NCBI GenBank assembly: GCA_037447655.1
Contig: JBBHKE010000200.1
Span: 1 to 64,000, forward strand
Source: Zygnema cylindricum
Taxonomy: Eukaryota; Streptophyta; Zygnematophyceae; Zygnematales; Zygnemataceae
Length of the DNA: 64,000 nucleotides
Direction of reading: 5' to 3'
Shown: piece after piece, positions 43,127 through 53,184 of the stretch
Numbering within the stretch: position 1 is the first letter of the stretch
How the letters are laid out: each line of letters begins with the position of its first letter
Program-made: the position numbers and the translations under genes
Notes under the pieces: generated by a model
What the model was told of the DNA's origin: nothing
Databases searched by the model: none
Seen by the model: the letters and a program-made list of their open reading frames with translations, nothing else

Positions 43127-45112
43127 ACAACAAATCTTGATAATTTGACTTTGGAGGCGTTTACTTGTCACCTTTCTTTACCGTCGACAACGTCATTATA
43201 CTTACTTTGTCAATCTCTAAAGCAAAGGAAGGTTTATTATCATTCCATCAAGCGTTTGTCTTTACTCGTGTAATGGTACTTTACTAGTAACATCTTTTCC
43301 ATCTCTTAATGTCGGGAGCATATTTCAATTGTAAGAACACATTTCATAATACCAAACAACCACTCAAGTTTGCAATTATTCTGCACGCATAGCCAACCTG
43401 AATAAATCATGTTTTTGGTTCGTTTATGATTTAGTTTGCCCCACCAACCGCTTTGTTTGAGTTCGTCTTATGTTTATAAACAACTTGCTAATTTTAAAAG
43501 GATTCATTTAGTTGGTTTATCACGTGGAGGGGGGAGTACGGTTGAGCGCTATTTCATATAAAACACACCGCAACCGTTGGTGTCAAGGGGGGGCACACCT
43601 TAAAACGTTATGTTTCTCATGCACTCTTCGTCACCCTAGTTGAGTTTTCATCCATAGTGGTGGGATGGCCCTCGAACACATGGTTCTTCACAAAATGACT
43701 AAGACACATGTTTTTTTTATGTGAAATTTCATAGAGGCATTGTGCCTCGAGACGCAATAACTTCAAGGAACGGAATTAATATCACGGAGGTTTGGTAGCA
43801 TTCGATTACGAGTTGTAAGACTATGCTCATCGAGACCTTTGCAGGTGATTTTGTCCCATATCCGATAAATATGGTGAAACCTTTGTATAATTCCTTTCTT
43901 TTATGATTAGGAACAAAAATTTATCGAATCAAGAGGTTTAGGTAGTCCTCCAACGAGCCTTTCCAACGTTTTTTAAGTCAGGTAGCATTTGCCTTTGATC
44001 TTTGTTTTTATGTTGGAGCAAAAATCAACGTGAATAGCTATGACCAGAACGAAGTGTTTAGTTAATGGGAAAAACCAGTGTTAGTAACTACTTTGGTTGT
44101 CATGACCTAAAGTAAACTAAACAATAGTATTAACAGCATAGAAAATAATGTTTATGGGTACACATTCCTATGGTATGGCATTTACCGTTGTTTTAATCAT
44201 GAGGTGTCAGTAATTGTAAGAGAAAATTTATTGGTAACTGTTTTCCAAGAGGTCGTGCTAGAGAAGATTTATTGGTAATTGTTTTCCATCAGGTTGTGTT
44301 AGTACAATACACCGCTCATTGTTATTAGTGTTAACAACACTAATTTGCTCGCGACTTTTTTTGGCCAATAATCCCAAATTGGAGTTAACAACATTATTTA
44401 AGGATGTGGACTACAATCTTCCACGTCTACTTGCACTAAATTAGTATTACTAATTATGTTTTCGCATTAAGACTAATAAATCTTTATGGTTGATAACGAT
44501 GAATGGTATAGATTTCGCATGCGTTTTTTGTTGTGACTGGTTCTACGCAAGCAAAAGTAAAAAAAATATAACCTATCCAAGATTTTACAGCCATGTAATC
44601 TGTGGAATAATTCTAATTGCGTACTATAGTCATTGTACAATTGTACGTACTATTTCAGTGGCCTCTGCGACGTTGATAGACGTCATTGCTCTCTATCACA
44701 GCACTTCAGTGCGTCGTCCAGACGAAGCAATTATGCGTGGCCTGCATGCAGTTACCGACCGCCATGATGACAGTCGAGGACGTTAGCCGACTACAAAGCC
44801 AAACGGCGCGATTGCTTCGTGGATGAGGACACTGAAAACATCGAACGGTCAAGTTTGCGCATAGAATCCTAGACGGAAGGGAGGGAGGGAAGGAGGTCCA
44901 CACTAATTGTTGTTTTGTTATTGAGTGTATCGAAGGCTCCTCTGATCACCGATAAGTGATTTATATTTTTTGATTTGTGATTTCCAATTTCCGGTTTATA
45001 AGTATATGAAATTCTTAGTTTTGATTTCGATTTTTGAATTTTGATTATTTACCCATTTTTTGAATTTTGATTATTGATGCATGATTTTTGATTTTTGGTT
45101 GTCCGAATGCAG
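43125..45112. other. AT-rich intergenic or intronic DNA
   Basis: No exon is recognised. The stretch at 44783-44850 (GGCGCGATTGCTTCGTGGAT and onward to CATCGAACGGTC) is a diverged copy of 59573-59630, so it belongs to a dispersed repeat. Near 44940-45100 the sequence is T-rich and ends in the acceptor of the following exon. Confidence 0.4.
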
Positions 45113-45601
45113 TCTCGTATCCTTTGGCGATGAGACGTGATGGTCTTCTCCCCGTCTGGATCTGTCAAATCCACACTAATTCTAGTGTGCCGATCAAAGC
45201 CACCATTATCACGGGCATTATGGCGGCAACCATGTCATTCTTTATGGACATTAACCACCTCACAGGAATGGTATGTGGTCTATCACCTCTTACAAGACCA
45301 GAAAAAGAATAAACGTAAAAAATAAGATAACAAAGCTTCGGGTCAGTTTTTAATAAGCATACATTTCGTGGAAATCGCGCTGTTTTTTCCACCTTTGTTT
45401 GTATTTTTTTTCGTTTGTTTTTTTGTTTCTTTGTTTCTTTGTTCGTTTGTTTTTTTTTGTTTGTTTATGAATTTACTAGCTGTTAATTCCTCGTAGGTGA
45501 GTGTGGGAACTCTTTTCGTCCTTTTTCCGCAATATGACGTCGATGTCACAGCTGCCGCCTCCACGTGTGACAGCCGCAAAACTGCCACATGTCCTTGTTA
45601 G
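45113..45601 (+). pseudogene. Cationic amino acid transporter (CAT family), two internal exons, second one broken
   Basis: CAT proteins are multi-span transporters of Lys, Arg and other amino acids. Exon 1 (45113-45270) follows an ATGCAG acceptor and encodes YPLAMRRDGLLPVWICQIH and then VPIKATIITGIMAATMSFFM plus DINHLTGM. It ends at a GTATGT donor. This matches the MARDGLLP...VP-x-K-x-T...FF-MD...L-GM region of plant CATs. The next exon starts at 45497 after TCGTAG with VSVGTLF, exactly the family continuation. It then loses similarity and reaches TAG at 45599-45601, where the family continues with a membrane span and L-R-Y-V-P-P. A diverged ALLVRVVD is visible in another frame near 45602. 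The frame therefore appears shifted. Copia element 2 is inserted about 350 bp further on. Confidence 0.75.
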
Positions 45602-45949
45602 AGCTCTCCTTGTACGGGTCGTCGACCTCGGACCACTCTCCCATTGCCACCTGACAGTCCCGATGTCTTTCAATTTGCAATTTTTGGATTGGCAAGTTTG
45701 GGGGAGTCCGCGGCTTACAGATTCCTCCTAGTTGTCTTGCCAAGTGTGGCCGATTCGGGCGACAGAGTGGAAATATCCGCTTCTTCTTTTTCTTCCGTAC
45801 CGTCGTTTCCGAACTTCAAGGATGCGATTTTCCTGAGGAGTCCATTGGTGTTGGAGGACGAAAGGAGAGAGAAGATGAGAGAAAAGGGGATAGAGGAGAG
45901 GAAAGAGGAGAGAGGCGGAAGGGACAGGTAGCGTGTTTATAGAGGCTTT
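45602..45949 (+). other. Possible continuation of the CAT locus up to the copia insertion
   Basis: An open frame at 45644-45931 encodes a Ser-rich then Glu/Arg-rich stretch and could be a decayed cytoplasmic loop of the transporter. A GACAG|GTAGCG donor-like site lies at 45926. Not certain enough to call coding. Confidence 0.3.
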
Positions 45950-46981
45950 TGTAGAAACTAATGGATTTATTAGTATTTTCTAGGTCTAAATAGAAATAGA
46001 AAGAAGCCGAGGCAGTCTATCTCTAACTTCTCTCTCCAACTCTCAAACTTGTTGCAGTCACTGAGAAGTTGGAGAGGAAGCTAGAGCCATGGCTATCCTG
46101 AAGTTTACGGGAATTTAATACTAGGGTTTATTTATTTAATTAAAAGTTAAGCGCCGGCGACAGGATTTGATCCCTGTACCTACCGGCCGGCAGATAGGAA
46201 ATAGCCGGTAGCCTTAGCCGTTAGGTCTAGCTATAGTGATACATACTATATAGTTTGATAATTATTTAAAGATGTATACGTACGATAAATTCATTTAACT
46301 GTTACGGATTACGGGATACATAGATCCGGTACGGATGACGGTACGGATTACGAATCAATACCGCGCATTTGTTTCGGAAGTGAAATAAATACCGCGCATG
46401 TATTTATTACGGCTAAGATTAAATCTGAATTTAATCGGACGGCCGGAATTAGCGCCGAGATCGCGGAGGGAGATTTCGGCGGTTTGTGGCCATCGCCACA
46501 TCGGATGACACGTGGCGAAATTCCGTTGGATTGTAGAATCTCCGGAGATTATGGCACCGAATCCGGATTCGACATGTGTCGACATTTAGGCCATGTCGTA
46601 CAATGTCCGTACTGAAAGTACACCGGCGGCTGTACTTTTGCGTACGGAACTCAATTCTGATTGGTTCCGTACATCAGTAGATAGAGTCTGTGAGAGAGAT
46701 AGGACTTAGAAAAATTAGAAGATAGGACCCTCTCTCCCAGAGAGCTTCTGTACAAAAGGTCAACTTTGACCCTCCATAACTTACTCCTCAGGGGAGCAAA
46801 TTCAGAGATTCTTTTTGCTACTGACTCAAGGGAGTCTTGCCTTCACAGGGGTGCAGGTTGTCAGGGTTTTTGTCTGCCAGGGTGGCAGTTATTTTTGCTT
46901 AAACACAAAGGGGTCAGGATTATCCTAGAGGCTTCTTGGAAGCTGTCCACTCTGAGGACTTATGGAGGTCTCAGAGTTACA
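45950..46981 (+). repeat. 5' LTR of copia element 2
   Basis: Contains a TATATAG box near 46249, several TACGGATTACG-type repeats at 46260-46350, an AATACCGCGCAT direct repeat, and a tRNA-like block on the minus strand at 46151-46233. The Gag frame opens inside this LTR at 46962. Confidence 0.97.
46151..46233 (-). other. tRNA-like A-box/B-box block, antisense in the LTR
   Basis: On the minus strand TAGACCTAACGGCTAAGGC (46211-46229) resembles a pol III A box of class II tRNAs. GGATCAAATCC (46163-46173) resembles a B box, set in a T-arm-like stem ACAGG/CCTGT. A CCGGC/GCCGG stem lies between them. No acceptor stem can be formed, so this is not a functional tRNA. An identical copy lies in the 3' LTR at 51535-51617. 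Confidence 0.45.
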
Positions 46982-48086
46982 GGTTATGGGCCCACCCTCT
47001 AGGGTACCAATCTTTAATGGAACTGGCTTCATATACTGGGAAAGTATGATGATAGGAGCTCTATGCGAAAAAAGGTTTTGGGGGATAGTGAGTGGACGAT
47101 TGGGGCGTCCATCAAGTCTTGGAATTCCTCTAGGGTTTGGAGGAAGCAGATTCACCAGGAAAGAGGATTCACCTTCAACGGAGGAAACAAAGGAAGGAGA
47201 GGTGGTGGACAAAGGAAAGGAGAAGGAGGCGACCACACCAATAGCAACTGGTTTAGCATTCATGTCACCTATTCCGAGGAACGAGGAGAATGATACTGAA
47301 ACCTGGGACTTCAACAATATGGCGGCAAAGCACTTCATCCTACGCCATCTCACTCAAGGACTTGCATGTCCTCATTTGCAGGTAGAAAGAGCATCCGATC
47401 TTTGGATGGCTCTCATAGAGATGTACCGAAGTGGTACGATTCAGCAACAACAGTTGGCTGATCAGAAAGTTAAGGAGTATGTATACAAAGGGGGAAATAT
47501 GTTGGATTTTTGCAATGAGCTTGCTACACTCTTCATGGAGCTACACAGTGCGGGAAAAGATTTTAGTGAAAAAGAAAAGGTTAACTGTTTACTGATGAAG
47601 TTACCTGATGAGTTCGTGAACATAGTTTACCGTGTGCAGGACTTGCCTGACTCAAGGTGGATATGGAACTTAGTGGTAGGGATGATTCTCGTTCAAGAGA
47701 ATACAATTGAGATCCGAAGGGGAGGAAAGAGTGGCCAAGCCTTGGCAACAGCGACTGATTGGAGGAACTGGGATTCCCGAAAACCGGTCAGAAACTATGG
47801 GGGTAGGGAGCAGAAAAAACAGGCAGATGAGTTCGAACCAAGGGCTCCCAAAGGTCTATGTCATTTTTGTAAGAAACCGGGGCACTATATGGCAGAGTGC
47901 ACTAAGCTAACCGAGCTTCGGTTAAAGGAGGGGCAGACCGGTGGTACCCCGAGAGGAAAGAAAAAGGCCCTTGTCACACAGGTACTTGAGGCTGAATCCG
48001 AGGACGAGGACGATGAGCTCCTTTTGGATGAGGAGATGGAGGCGAAAAAAGAGGTCGAAATTCCACGGAGGCAGAAATGTGCTTAG
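46962..48086 (+). CDS. Copia Gag, element 2
   Basis: Gag packages element RNA. The frame opens at ATG 46962 inside the LTR. A second in-frame ATG at 46986 lies inside the primer-binding site and is a more likely start if transcripts begin mid-LTR; a further ATG follows near 47046. The 374-residue frame contains a Gag core (FNGTGFIYWESMMIGALCEK; ILRHLTQGLACPHL; DLWMALIEMYRS; FCNELATLFMELH; LLMKLPDEFVNIVY). It ends with one CCHC knuckle, C300-x2-C303-x4-H308-x4-C313 (CHFCKKPGHYMAEC), and an acidic tail. It terminates at UAG 48084-48086. The next codons are in the same frame and start Pol. Confidence 0.93.
   Translation: MEVSELQVMGPPSRVPIFNGTGFIYWESMMIGALCEKRFWGIVSGRLGRPSSLGIPLGFGGSRFTRKEDSPSTEETKEGEVVDKGKEKEATTPIATGLAFMSPIPRNEENDTETWDFNNMAAKHFILRHLTQGLACPHLQVERASDLWMALIEMYRSGTIQQQQLADQKVKEYVYKGGNMLDFCNELATLFMELHSAGKDFSEKEKVNCLLMKLPDEFVNIVYRVQDLPDSRWIWNLVVGMILVQENTIEIRRGGKSGQALATATDWRNWDSRKPVRNYGGREQKKQADEFEPRAPKGLCHFCKKPGHYMAECTKLTELRLKEGQTGGTPRGKKKALVTQVLEAESEDEDDELLLDEEMEAKKEVEIPRRQKCA
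46982..46996 (+). other. Primer-binding site of copia element 2 (internal half-tRNA-iMet type)
   Basis: GGTTATGGGCCCACC follows the 5' LTR directly. It is complementary to the anticodon stem-loop of initiator tRNA-Met (GGGCCCAUAACC-type), and does not match the 3' acceptor end. Drosophila copia is known to prime from a cleaved half of this tRNA with a very similar site. The ATG in the site is the complement of the CAU anticodon. Confidence 0.8.
48084..48086 (+). promoter_or_regulatory. In-frame UAG between gag and pol, candidate readthrough stop
   Basis: Gag (phase 46962) and Pol (phase 48087) share one frame with only this UAG between them, followed by GGTGGA. There is no ATG in the pol frame before 48135, which is already inside the protease active-site motif, so Pol cannot start on its own. 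A small hairpin GTGC-ctctat-GCAC lies at about 48129-48142. Stop-codon suppression would set the Gag to Gag-Pol ratio. A fresh nonsense mutation is the alternative. Confidence 0.7.
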
Positions 48087-51000
48087 GGTGGATTGAAAGG
48101 TGAAGCAGGCTGGATTGTAGATTCAGGTGCCTCTATGCACATGTGTAAGGATAGACACCTGTTCACTAAGATAAGAAAGATTCCCACCGTAGAGATAGAG
48201 TACGGGGATGGGAGGATAGTCACCACTACTCTTGTAGGATCGGTAGATCTAAAAGTGTTAGTAGAAGGAAAGACATCCATATTAACATTCTCCGATGTAT
48301 TGTTTATTCCGGAGCTGAACAAAAATCTTATCTCTAAATCAGTATTAGATGATAAGGGTTTTTTTACTAGCACTAGGGAAGGAGTCTTTACTGCTAGTTT
48401 TGAGGATGATGTCTATTTCATTGCTGAGAAAGGTAGCCATGGGATGTTTAGGCTGATCTTAAGTAATGAAAAGAAGAAACTTTACTATGCTGGTGTTCAT
48501 GATATTATGATGTGGCATAAGAGGCTTGGGCATGTGAATCTAGATAAGTTAAGAGAGATGAAAAAGATGGGAGTGGTGGAAGGGATTCAGTTCAGTGAGA
48601 GTGATGATATAAGTGATTGTAGTGGATGTGCTCAAGGTAAAGCACACAGATTACCCTTTCCTAAAACAACCACCTATAAGGGAGAAAAACTTCTAGATCT
48701 AGTACACACAGATATTTGGGGACCGGCTAGAGTGCCCTCACCGGGGGGGAAGAGATTTATGATGACTATAACTGATGATTGGTCTCAGTATTCCCGGGTA
48801 TATTTTTTGAAAAACAAGTCCGAAGCTGAGGATTGTTTTAGACAATATAAAGCATGGAGCGAAAAACTCCATGAAACTCCAATCAAGAGAGTAAGGAGTG
48901 ACAATGGTGGAGAGTATACTTCTAACCAGTTTGAGGATTTTCTGAGGGAAGATGGGGTTCAACACCAAAAGACAGTTCCAGAAAATCCGGAACAGAATGG
49001 GGTAGCTGAAAGGTTAAATAGAACACTAAGTGATAGTGCTAGAAGTATGTTGTCAGATAAAAAGATAGGAAAAAGGTTTTGGGCAGAAGCAATGAACTGT
49101 GCTAATTACCTCAAGAATAGAGTTCTTACTTCAGCTATAAAAGATCAAACACCTTATGAGAGATGGACAGGCCGGAAACCAGACATATCTCACTTAAAGG
49201 TTTTCGGTAGTCAAGTATTCAGTCTAGATACTGATCGGTCCAATTGGAAGCTAGATCCTAAAGGAAAACCGGGATACTTATTAGGATATGATGAAGATGT
49301 TAAAGGATATAGAGTTTATGATTTAAAAAGGGAAGATATAATCTTAGTAAAGCATCTAGTAGTTATGGATGAAGGAAAGTATGTGGATCCCTTCAAATAT
49401 ACAAAGTCAGTAAAAATCAGATTTGAGTCAGAAAATTCCGATGACTTTGAGCTTCCTAACTATCCAGGTTTTAGAGAAGATGACATTCTTGCAAGAACAA
49501 ATCAGACCGAAAAGGACTCGGCTGTGGAAACTCCAGTGACAACTCTACTCGAAGCGGAAGACGTGGTGGAAATTGATTCGGGATCAAGGGATAGGGGAGA
49601 AGCCGAGTTTGTTCGAAAGAATCCACGAGAACCATCTATTCCGGCATCAGATTTTGAGGGGGGGAGGAGAAGTAGCAAAAGACTGCAAGAAAAACAGGTT
49701 AATAACAAGGTAACTAAACTATCTCATCAAGATGAACCTCAATCTTATAGAGAGGCGATGACTTGTCCAGAAAGAAACCGGTGGAAGACAGCCATCAATG
49801 AGGAGATGGCTTCAATCATGGCAGCCGATACTTGGGAGCTGGTGGACTGTCCACCTAACCGAAAACCAATCGGTTGTAAGTGGGTCTTCAAATTAAAACT
49901 GAACCCAGATAACACAATCGAACGCTACAAGGCCAGATTAGTGGCAAAGGGATTTACACAAAAGGAAGGAATTGACTACGAGGAAACCTTTGCCCCGGTG
50001 GTCAGATTTCCCTCCGTCCGCATACTTCTCAGTTTAGCAGCGGCGGAAGACATGGAAGTGCATCAGATGGACATCAAGACAGCCTTTCTGCATGGAGAAT
50101 TGGAAGAGGAGATCTTCATGCGACAACCCGAAGGTTTTGTGGAGGAAGGAGAGGAGAGTAAGGTATGCCGGCTGATTAAATCTCTTTATGGTTTGAAACA
50201 GGCACCTCGACAATGGAATAAGAAGCTTGATGAGTTTCATACCTGTCTGGGATATATTCGGATCAGCTCAGATCACTCAATCTATGTTTTTGAAGATGAG
50301 GAAGGTTTGATATTTAGTGCAATTTATGTTGATGATTTGCTTGTATTAAGTAAATCAATGGAAAAAATTAACAAACTGAAAACCGATCTTAAGGGGAGAT
50401 TTGAAATGAAGGATATGGGAGAAGCAAGATATATTTTGGGAATTCAAGTAGAGAGAGACCGGAAAAGGAAAATTATAAAACTGACTCAAAAGGAAACAAT
50501 AGGGAACATGCTTGAAAAATTTCAAATGGATAAAGCTAATAGTTGTACAACTCCAATGGAGTTGAAGAAGGGAAGTGAGGGGAGTGAGGAAGAAGGAGTC
50601 ATAGTCTTAGACGAGGAATTATCTCCTGATGAACAGAAGTTCATGCAGACTATTCCTTACAGGCAAGTAGTGGGAAGTCTAATCTATTTTATGAATTGTA
50701 CCCGGCCGGATTTAGCTGCAGCTGTAGGAGTGCTGAGTAGAAGTCTAAATGCTCCCACTAAAAGGGATTGGGAGGCAGCTAAGAGAGTCCTTAGATATTT
50801 GGTAGGAACTAGAGATCTATGGTTGCATTTGGGTGGGGAGAATACTGACATCACTACTTGGAGTGATGCCAGTTATGGTGATGCTCCGATGAGGAGATGT
50901 ACTTCTGGATATGTATTATATGTGGGTGATGGGGCTTGCTGTTGGAGTAGCAAACAGCAAAAGGTTATTGCTCAGTCCACCATGGAGGCTGAGTATATGG

Positions 51001-51320
51001 CCTCTTGCTCTGCTGTAAAAGAATTGATGTGGGTCAAGTCTTTGCTTGGTGAGCTTGGTCACCTTAAGAGTGGTGTGCAGAAAATATTTTGTGATAATCA
51101 GGCAGCAATCGCTATTTCTGCCAATCCTAAACACCATTTTAAAGCCAAACACATGGACATCAGACTCAGCTTTGTTAGAGAGAAAGTAGAAAACAAAATA
51201 ATCAGTTTAGAGTACAGACCACATAGTGAGATGGTAGCAGATATGATGACCAAACCTGTGCCTTCCCCTAAGCTAATTTTTTTCAGGGAGAAGTGTGGTC
51301 TGAAATTAAAGATTGACTAG
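48087..51320 (+). CDS. Copia Pol: protease, integrase, reverse transcriptase, RNase H (element 2)
   Basis: An uninterrupted 1077-codon frame after the UAG. Protease has WIVDSGASMHMC just after the stop. The GAG-pre-integrase zinc-binding domain is WHKRLGHVNLDKL ... CSGCAQGKAHRLPF. The integrase core has the catalytic Asp in LVHTDIWGP, the second in RSDNGGEYTS and the Glu in NPEQNGVAERLNRT. RT has ETFAPVVRFPSVR, HQMDIKTAFLHGELEEE and YVDD at 50325-50336. RNase H has WSDASYGDAPMRRCTSGY, STMEAEYMA and FCDNQAAIAI. The stop TAG at 51318-51320 abuts the polypurine tract. All catalytic residues I checked are intact, so the enzyme set looks functional. Confidence 0.97.
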   Translation, partial: GGLKGEAGWIVDSGASMHMCKDRHLFTKIRKIPTVEIEYGDGRIVTTTLVGSVDLKVLVEGKTSILTFSDVLFIPELNKNLISKSVLDDKGFFTSTREGVFTASFEDDVYFIAEKGSHGMFRLILSNEKKKLYYAGVHDIMMWHKRLGHVNLDKLREMKKMGVVEGIQFSESDDISDCSGCAQGKAHRLPFPKTTTYKGEKLLDLVHTDIWGPARVPSPGGKRFMMTITDDWSQYSRVYFLKNKSEAEDCFRQYKAWSEKLHETPIKRVRSDNGGEYTSNQFEDFLREDGVQHQKTVPENPEQNGVAERLNRTLSDSARSMLSDKKIGKRFWAEAMNCANYLKNRVLTSAIKDQTPYERWTGRKPDISHLKVFGSQVFSLDTDRSNWKLDPKGKPGYLLGYDEDVKGYRVYDLKREDIILVKHLVVMDEGKYVDPFKYTKSVKIRFESENSDDFELPNYPGFREDDILARTNQTEKDSAVETPVTTLLEAEDVVEIDSGSRDRGEAEFVRKNPREPSIPASDFEGGRRSSKRLQEKQVNNKVTKLSHQDEPQSYREAMTCPERNRWKTAINEEMASIMAADTWELVDCPPNRKPIGCKWVFKLKLNPDNTIERYKARLVAKGFTQKEGIDYEETFAPVVRFPSVRILLSLAAAEDMEVHQMDIKTAFLHGELEEEIFMRQPEGFVEEGEESKVCRLIKSLYGLKQAPRQWNKKLDEFHTCLGYIRISSDHSIYVFEDEEGLIFSAIYVDDLLVLSKSMEKINKLKTDLKGRFEMKDMGEARYILGIQVERDRKRKIIKLTQKETIGNMLEKFQMDKANSCTTPMELKKGSEGSEEEGVIVLDEELSPDEQKFMQTIPYRQVVGSLIYFMNCTRPDLAAAVGVLSRSLNAPTKRDWEAAKRVLRYLVGTRDLWLHLGGENTDITTWSDASYGDAPMRRCTSGYVLYVGDGACCWSSKQQKVIAQSTMEAEYMASCSAVKELMWVKSLLGELGHLKSGVQKIFCDNQAAIAISANPKHHFKAKHMDIRLSFVREKVENKIISLEYRPHSEMVADMMTKPVPSPKLIFFREKCGLKLKID

Positions 51321-51333
51321 AAAATAAGGGGAG
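51321..51333 (+). other. Polypurine tract of copia element 2
   Basis: AAAATAAGGGGAG lies between the pol stop codon and the 3' LTR with no spacer. Confidence 0.85.
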
Positions 51334-52365
51334 TGTAGAAACTAATGGATTTATTAGTATTTTCTAGGTCTAAATAGAAATAGAAAGAAGCCGAGGCAGT
51401 CTATCTCTAACTTCTCTCTCCAACTCTCAAACTTGTTGCAGTCACTGAGAAGTTGGAGAGGAAGCTAGAGCCATGGCTATCCTGAAGTTTACGGGAATTT
51501 AATACTAGGGTTTATTTATTTAATTAAAAGTTAAGCGCCGGCGACAGGATTTGATCCCTGTACCTACCGGCCGGCAGATAGGAAATAGCCGGTAGCCTTA
51601 GCCGTTAGGTCTAGCTATAGTGATACATACTATATAGTTTGATAATTATTTAAAGATGTATACGTACGATAAATTCATTTAACTGTTACGGATTACGGGA
51701 TACATAGATCCGGTACGGATGACGGTACGGATTACGAATCAATACCGCGCATTTGTTTCGGAAGTGAAATAAATACCGCGCATGTATTTATTACGGCTAA
51801 GATTAAATCTGAATTTAATCGGACGGCCGGAATTAGCGCCGAGATCGCGGAGGGAGATTTCGGCGGTTTGTGGCCATCGCCACATCGGATGACACGTGGC
51901 GAAATTCCGTTGGATTGTAGAATCTCCGGAGATTATGGCACCGAATCCGGATTCGACATGTGTCGACATTTAGGCCATGTCGTACAATGTCCGTACTGAA
52001 AGTACACCGGCGGCTGTACTTTTGCGTACGGAACTCAATTCTGATTGGTTCCGTACATCAGTAGATAGAGTCTGTGAGAGAGATAGGACTTAGAAAAATT
52101 AGAAGATAGGACCCTCTCTCCCAGAGAGCTTCTGTACAAAAGGTCAAATTTGACCCTCCATAACTTACTCCTCAGGGGAGCAAATTCAGAGATTCTTTTT
52201 GCTACTGACTCAAGGGAGTCTTGCCTTCACAGGGGTGCAGGTTGTCAGGGTTTTTGTCTGCCAGGGTGGCAGTTATTTTTGCTTAAACACAAAGGGGTCA
52301 GGATTATCCTAGAGGCTTCTTGGAAGCTGTCCACTCTGAGGACTTATGGAGGTCTCAGAGTTACA
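51334..52365 (+). repeat. 3' LTR of copia element 2
   Basis: Matches the 5' LTR base for base except for A at 52148 (C at 46764), as far as I could follow by eye. The change sits at the centre of the palindrome GGTCAANTTTGACC. Confidence 0.97.
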
Positions 52366-52370
52366 GCTTT

Positions 52371-52716
52371 CACGAATGGTAGTGTGCCAGCTGGCGCCTA
52401 GATGGAAATTTCGAATTTAGGGAGGGAGAGCACGGAAGTTAAAGTTCCTAATAACGCAGGTGAGGTAGGAGAGGGGGAGAGGGAGAGGGAGAGAGGAAAT
52501 GGGAGAGAAGAGTGGGAGAGAGAGGGAGGCACGAGAACGAGAGAGAAGAGGAGAGAGGGTGAGAAAAGGAAGAGGGAGAGAGTGAGAGCGGCGAGGTAGA
52601 GAGAGGAGAGGTAGAGATGGGAGAGGTAAGTTGATAGGGGGAGGAAGTCGGAGACTGTGGCTGCCTTTTTAGAGCAGTGATGGAATATTGAATCCTTTCC
52701 TCTGATTGGTCGGTGC

Positions 52717-52718
<2 letters not shown>
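52371..52718 (+). other. Right flank of copia element 2; possible exon remnant and purine tract
   Basis: Right after the target duplication a short open stretch ([20 protein letters not shown]) ends at an AACGCAG|GTGAGG donor-like site near 52458. With the element removed it would join the sequence left of 45950, so it may belong to the interrupted CAT locus. GAGAGG-rich purine sequence follows to about 52630. Confidence 0.3.

Positions 52719-53184
<466 letters not shown>

Larger units (their letters stand above)
45945..52370 (+). mobile_element. Ty1/copia retrotransposon 2, young and apparently complete
   Basis: Two 1032-bp LTRs (45950-46981 and 51334-52365) start TGTAGAAAC and end TTACA. 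A perfect 5-bp duplication GCTTT flanks the element (45945-45949 and 52366-52370). By eye the LTRs differ only at 46764 (C) versus 52148 (A), so insertion was very recent. Gag and Pol are uninterrupted apart from one UAG between them. Order is Gag, protease, integrase, RT, RNase H. All signals for reverse transcription are present. Confidence 0.97.

Noticed and set aside
44490-44786. A 98-residue open frame upstream of the transporter exon
   Set aside because: It does not resemble CAT proteins and overlaps the dispersed block shared with 59573. Likely chance.
48735-48970. Minus-strand open frames within the copia pol region
   Set aside because: They are shadows of the intact plus-strand Pol frame.
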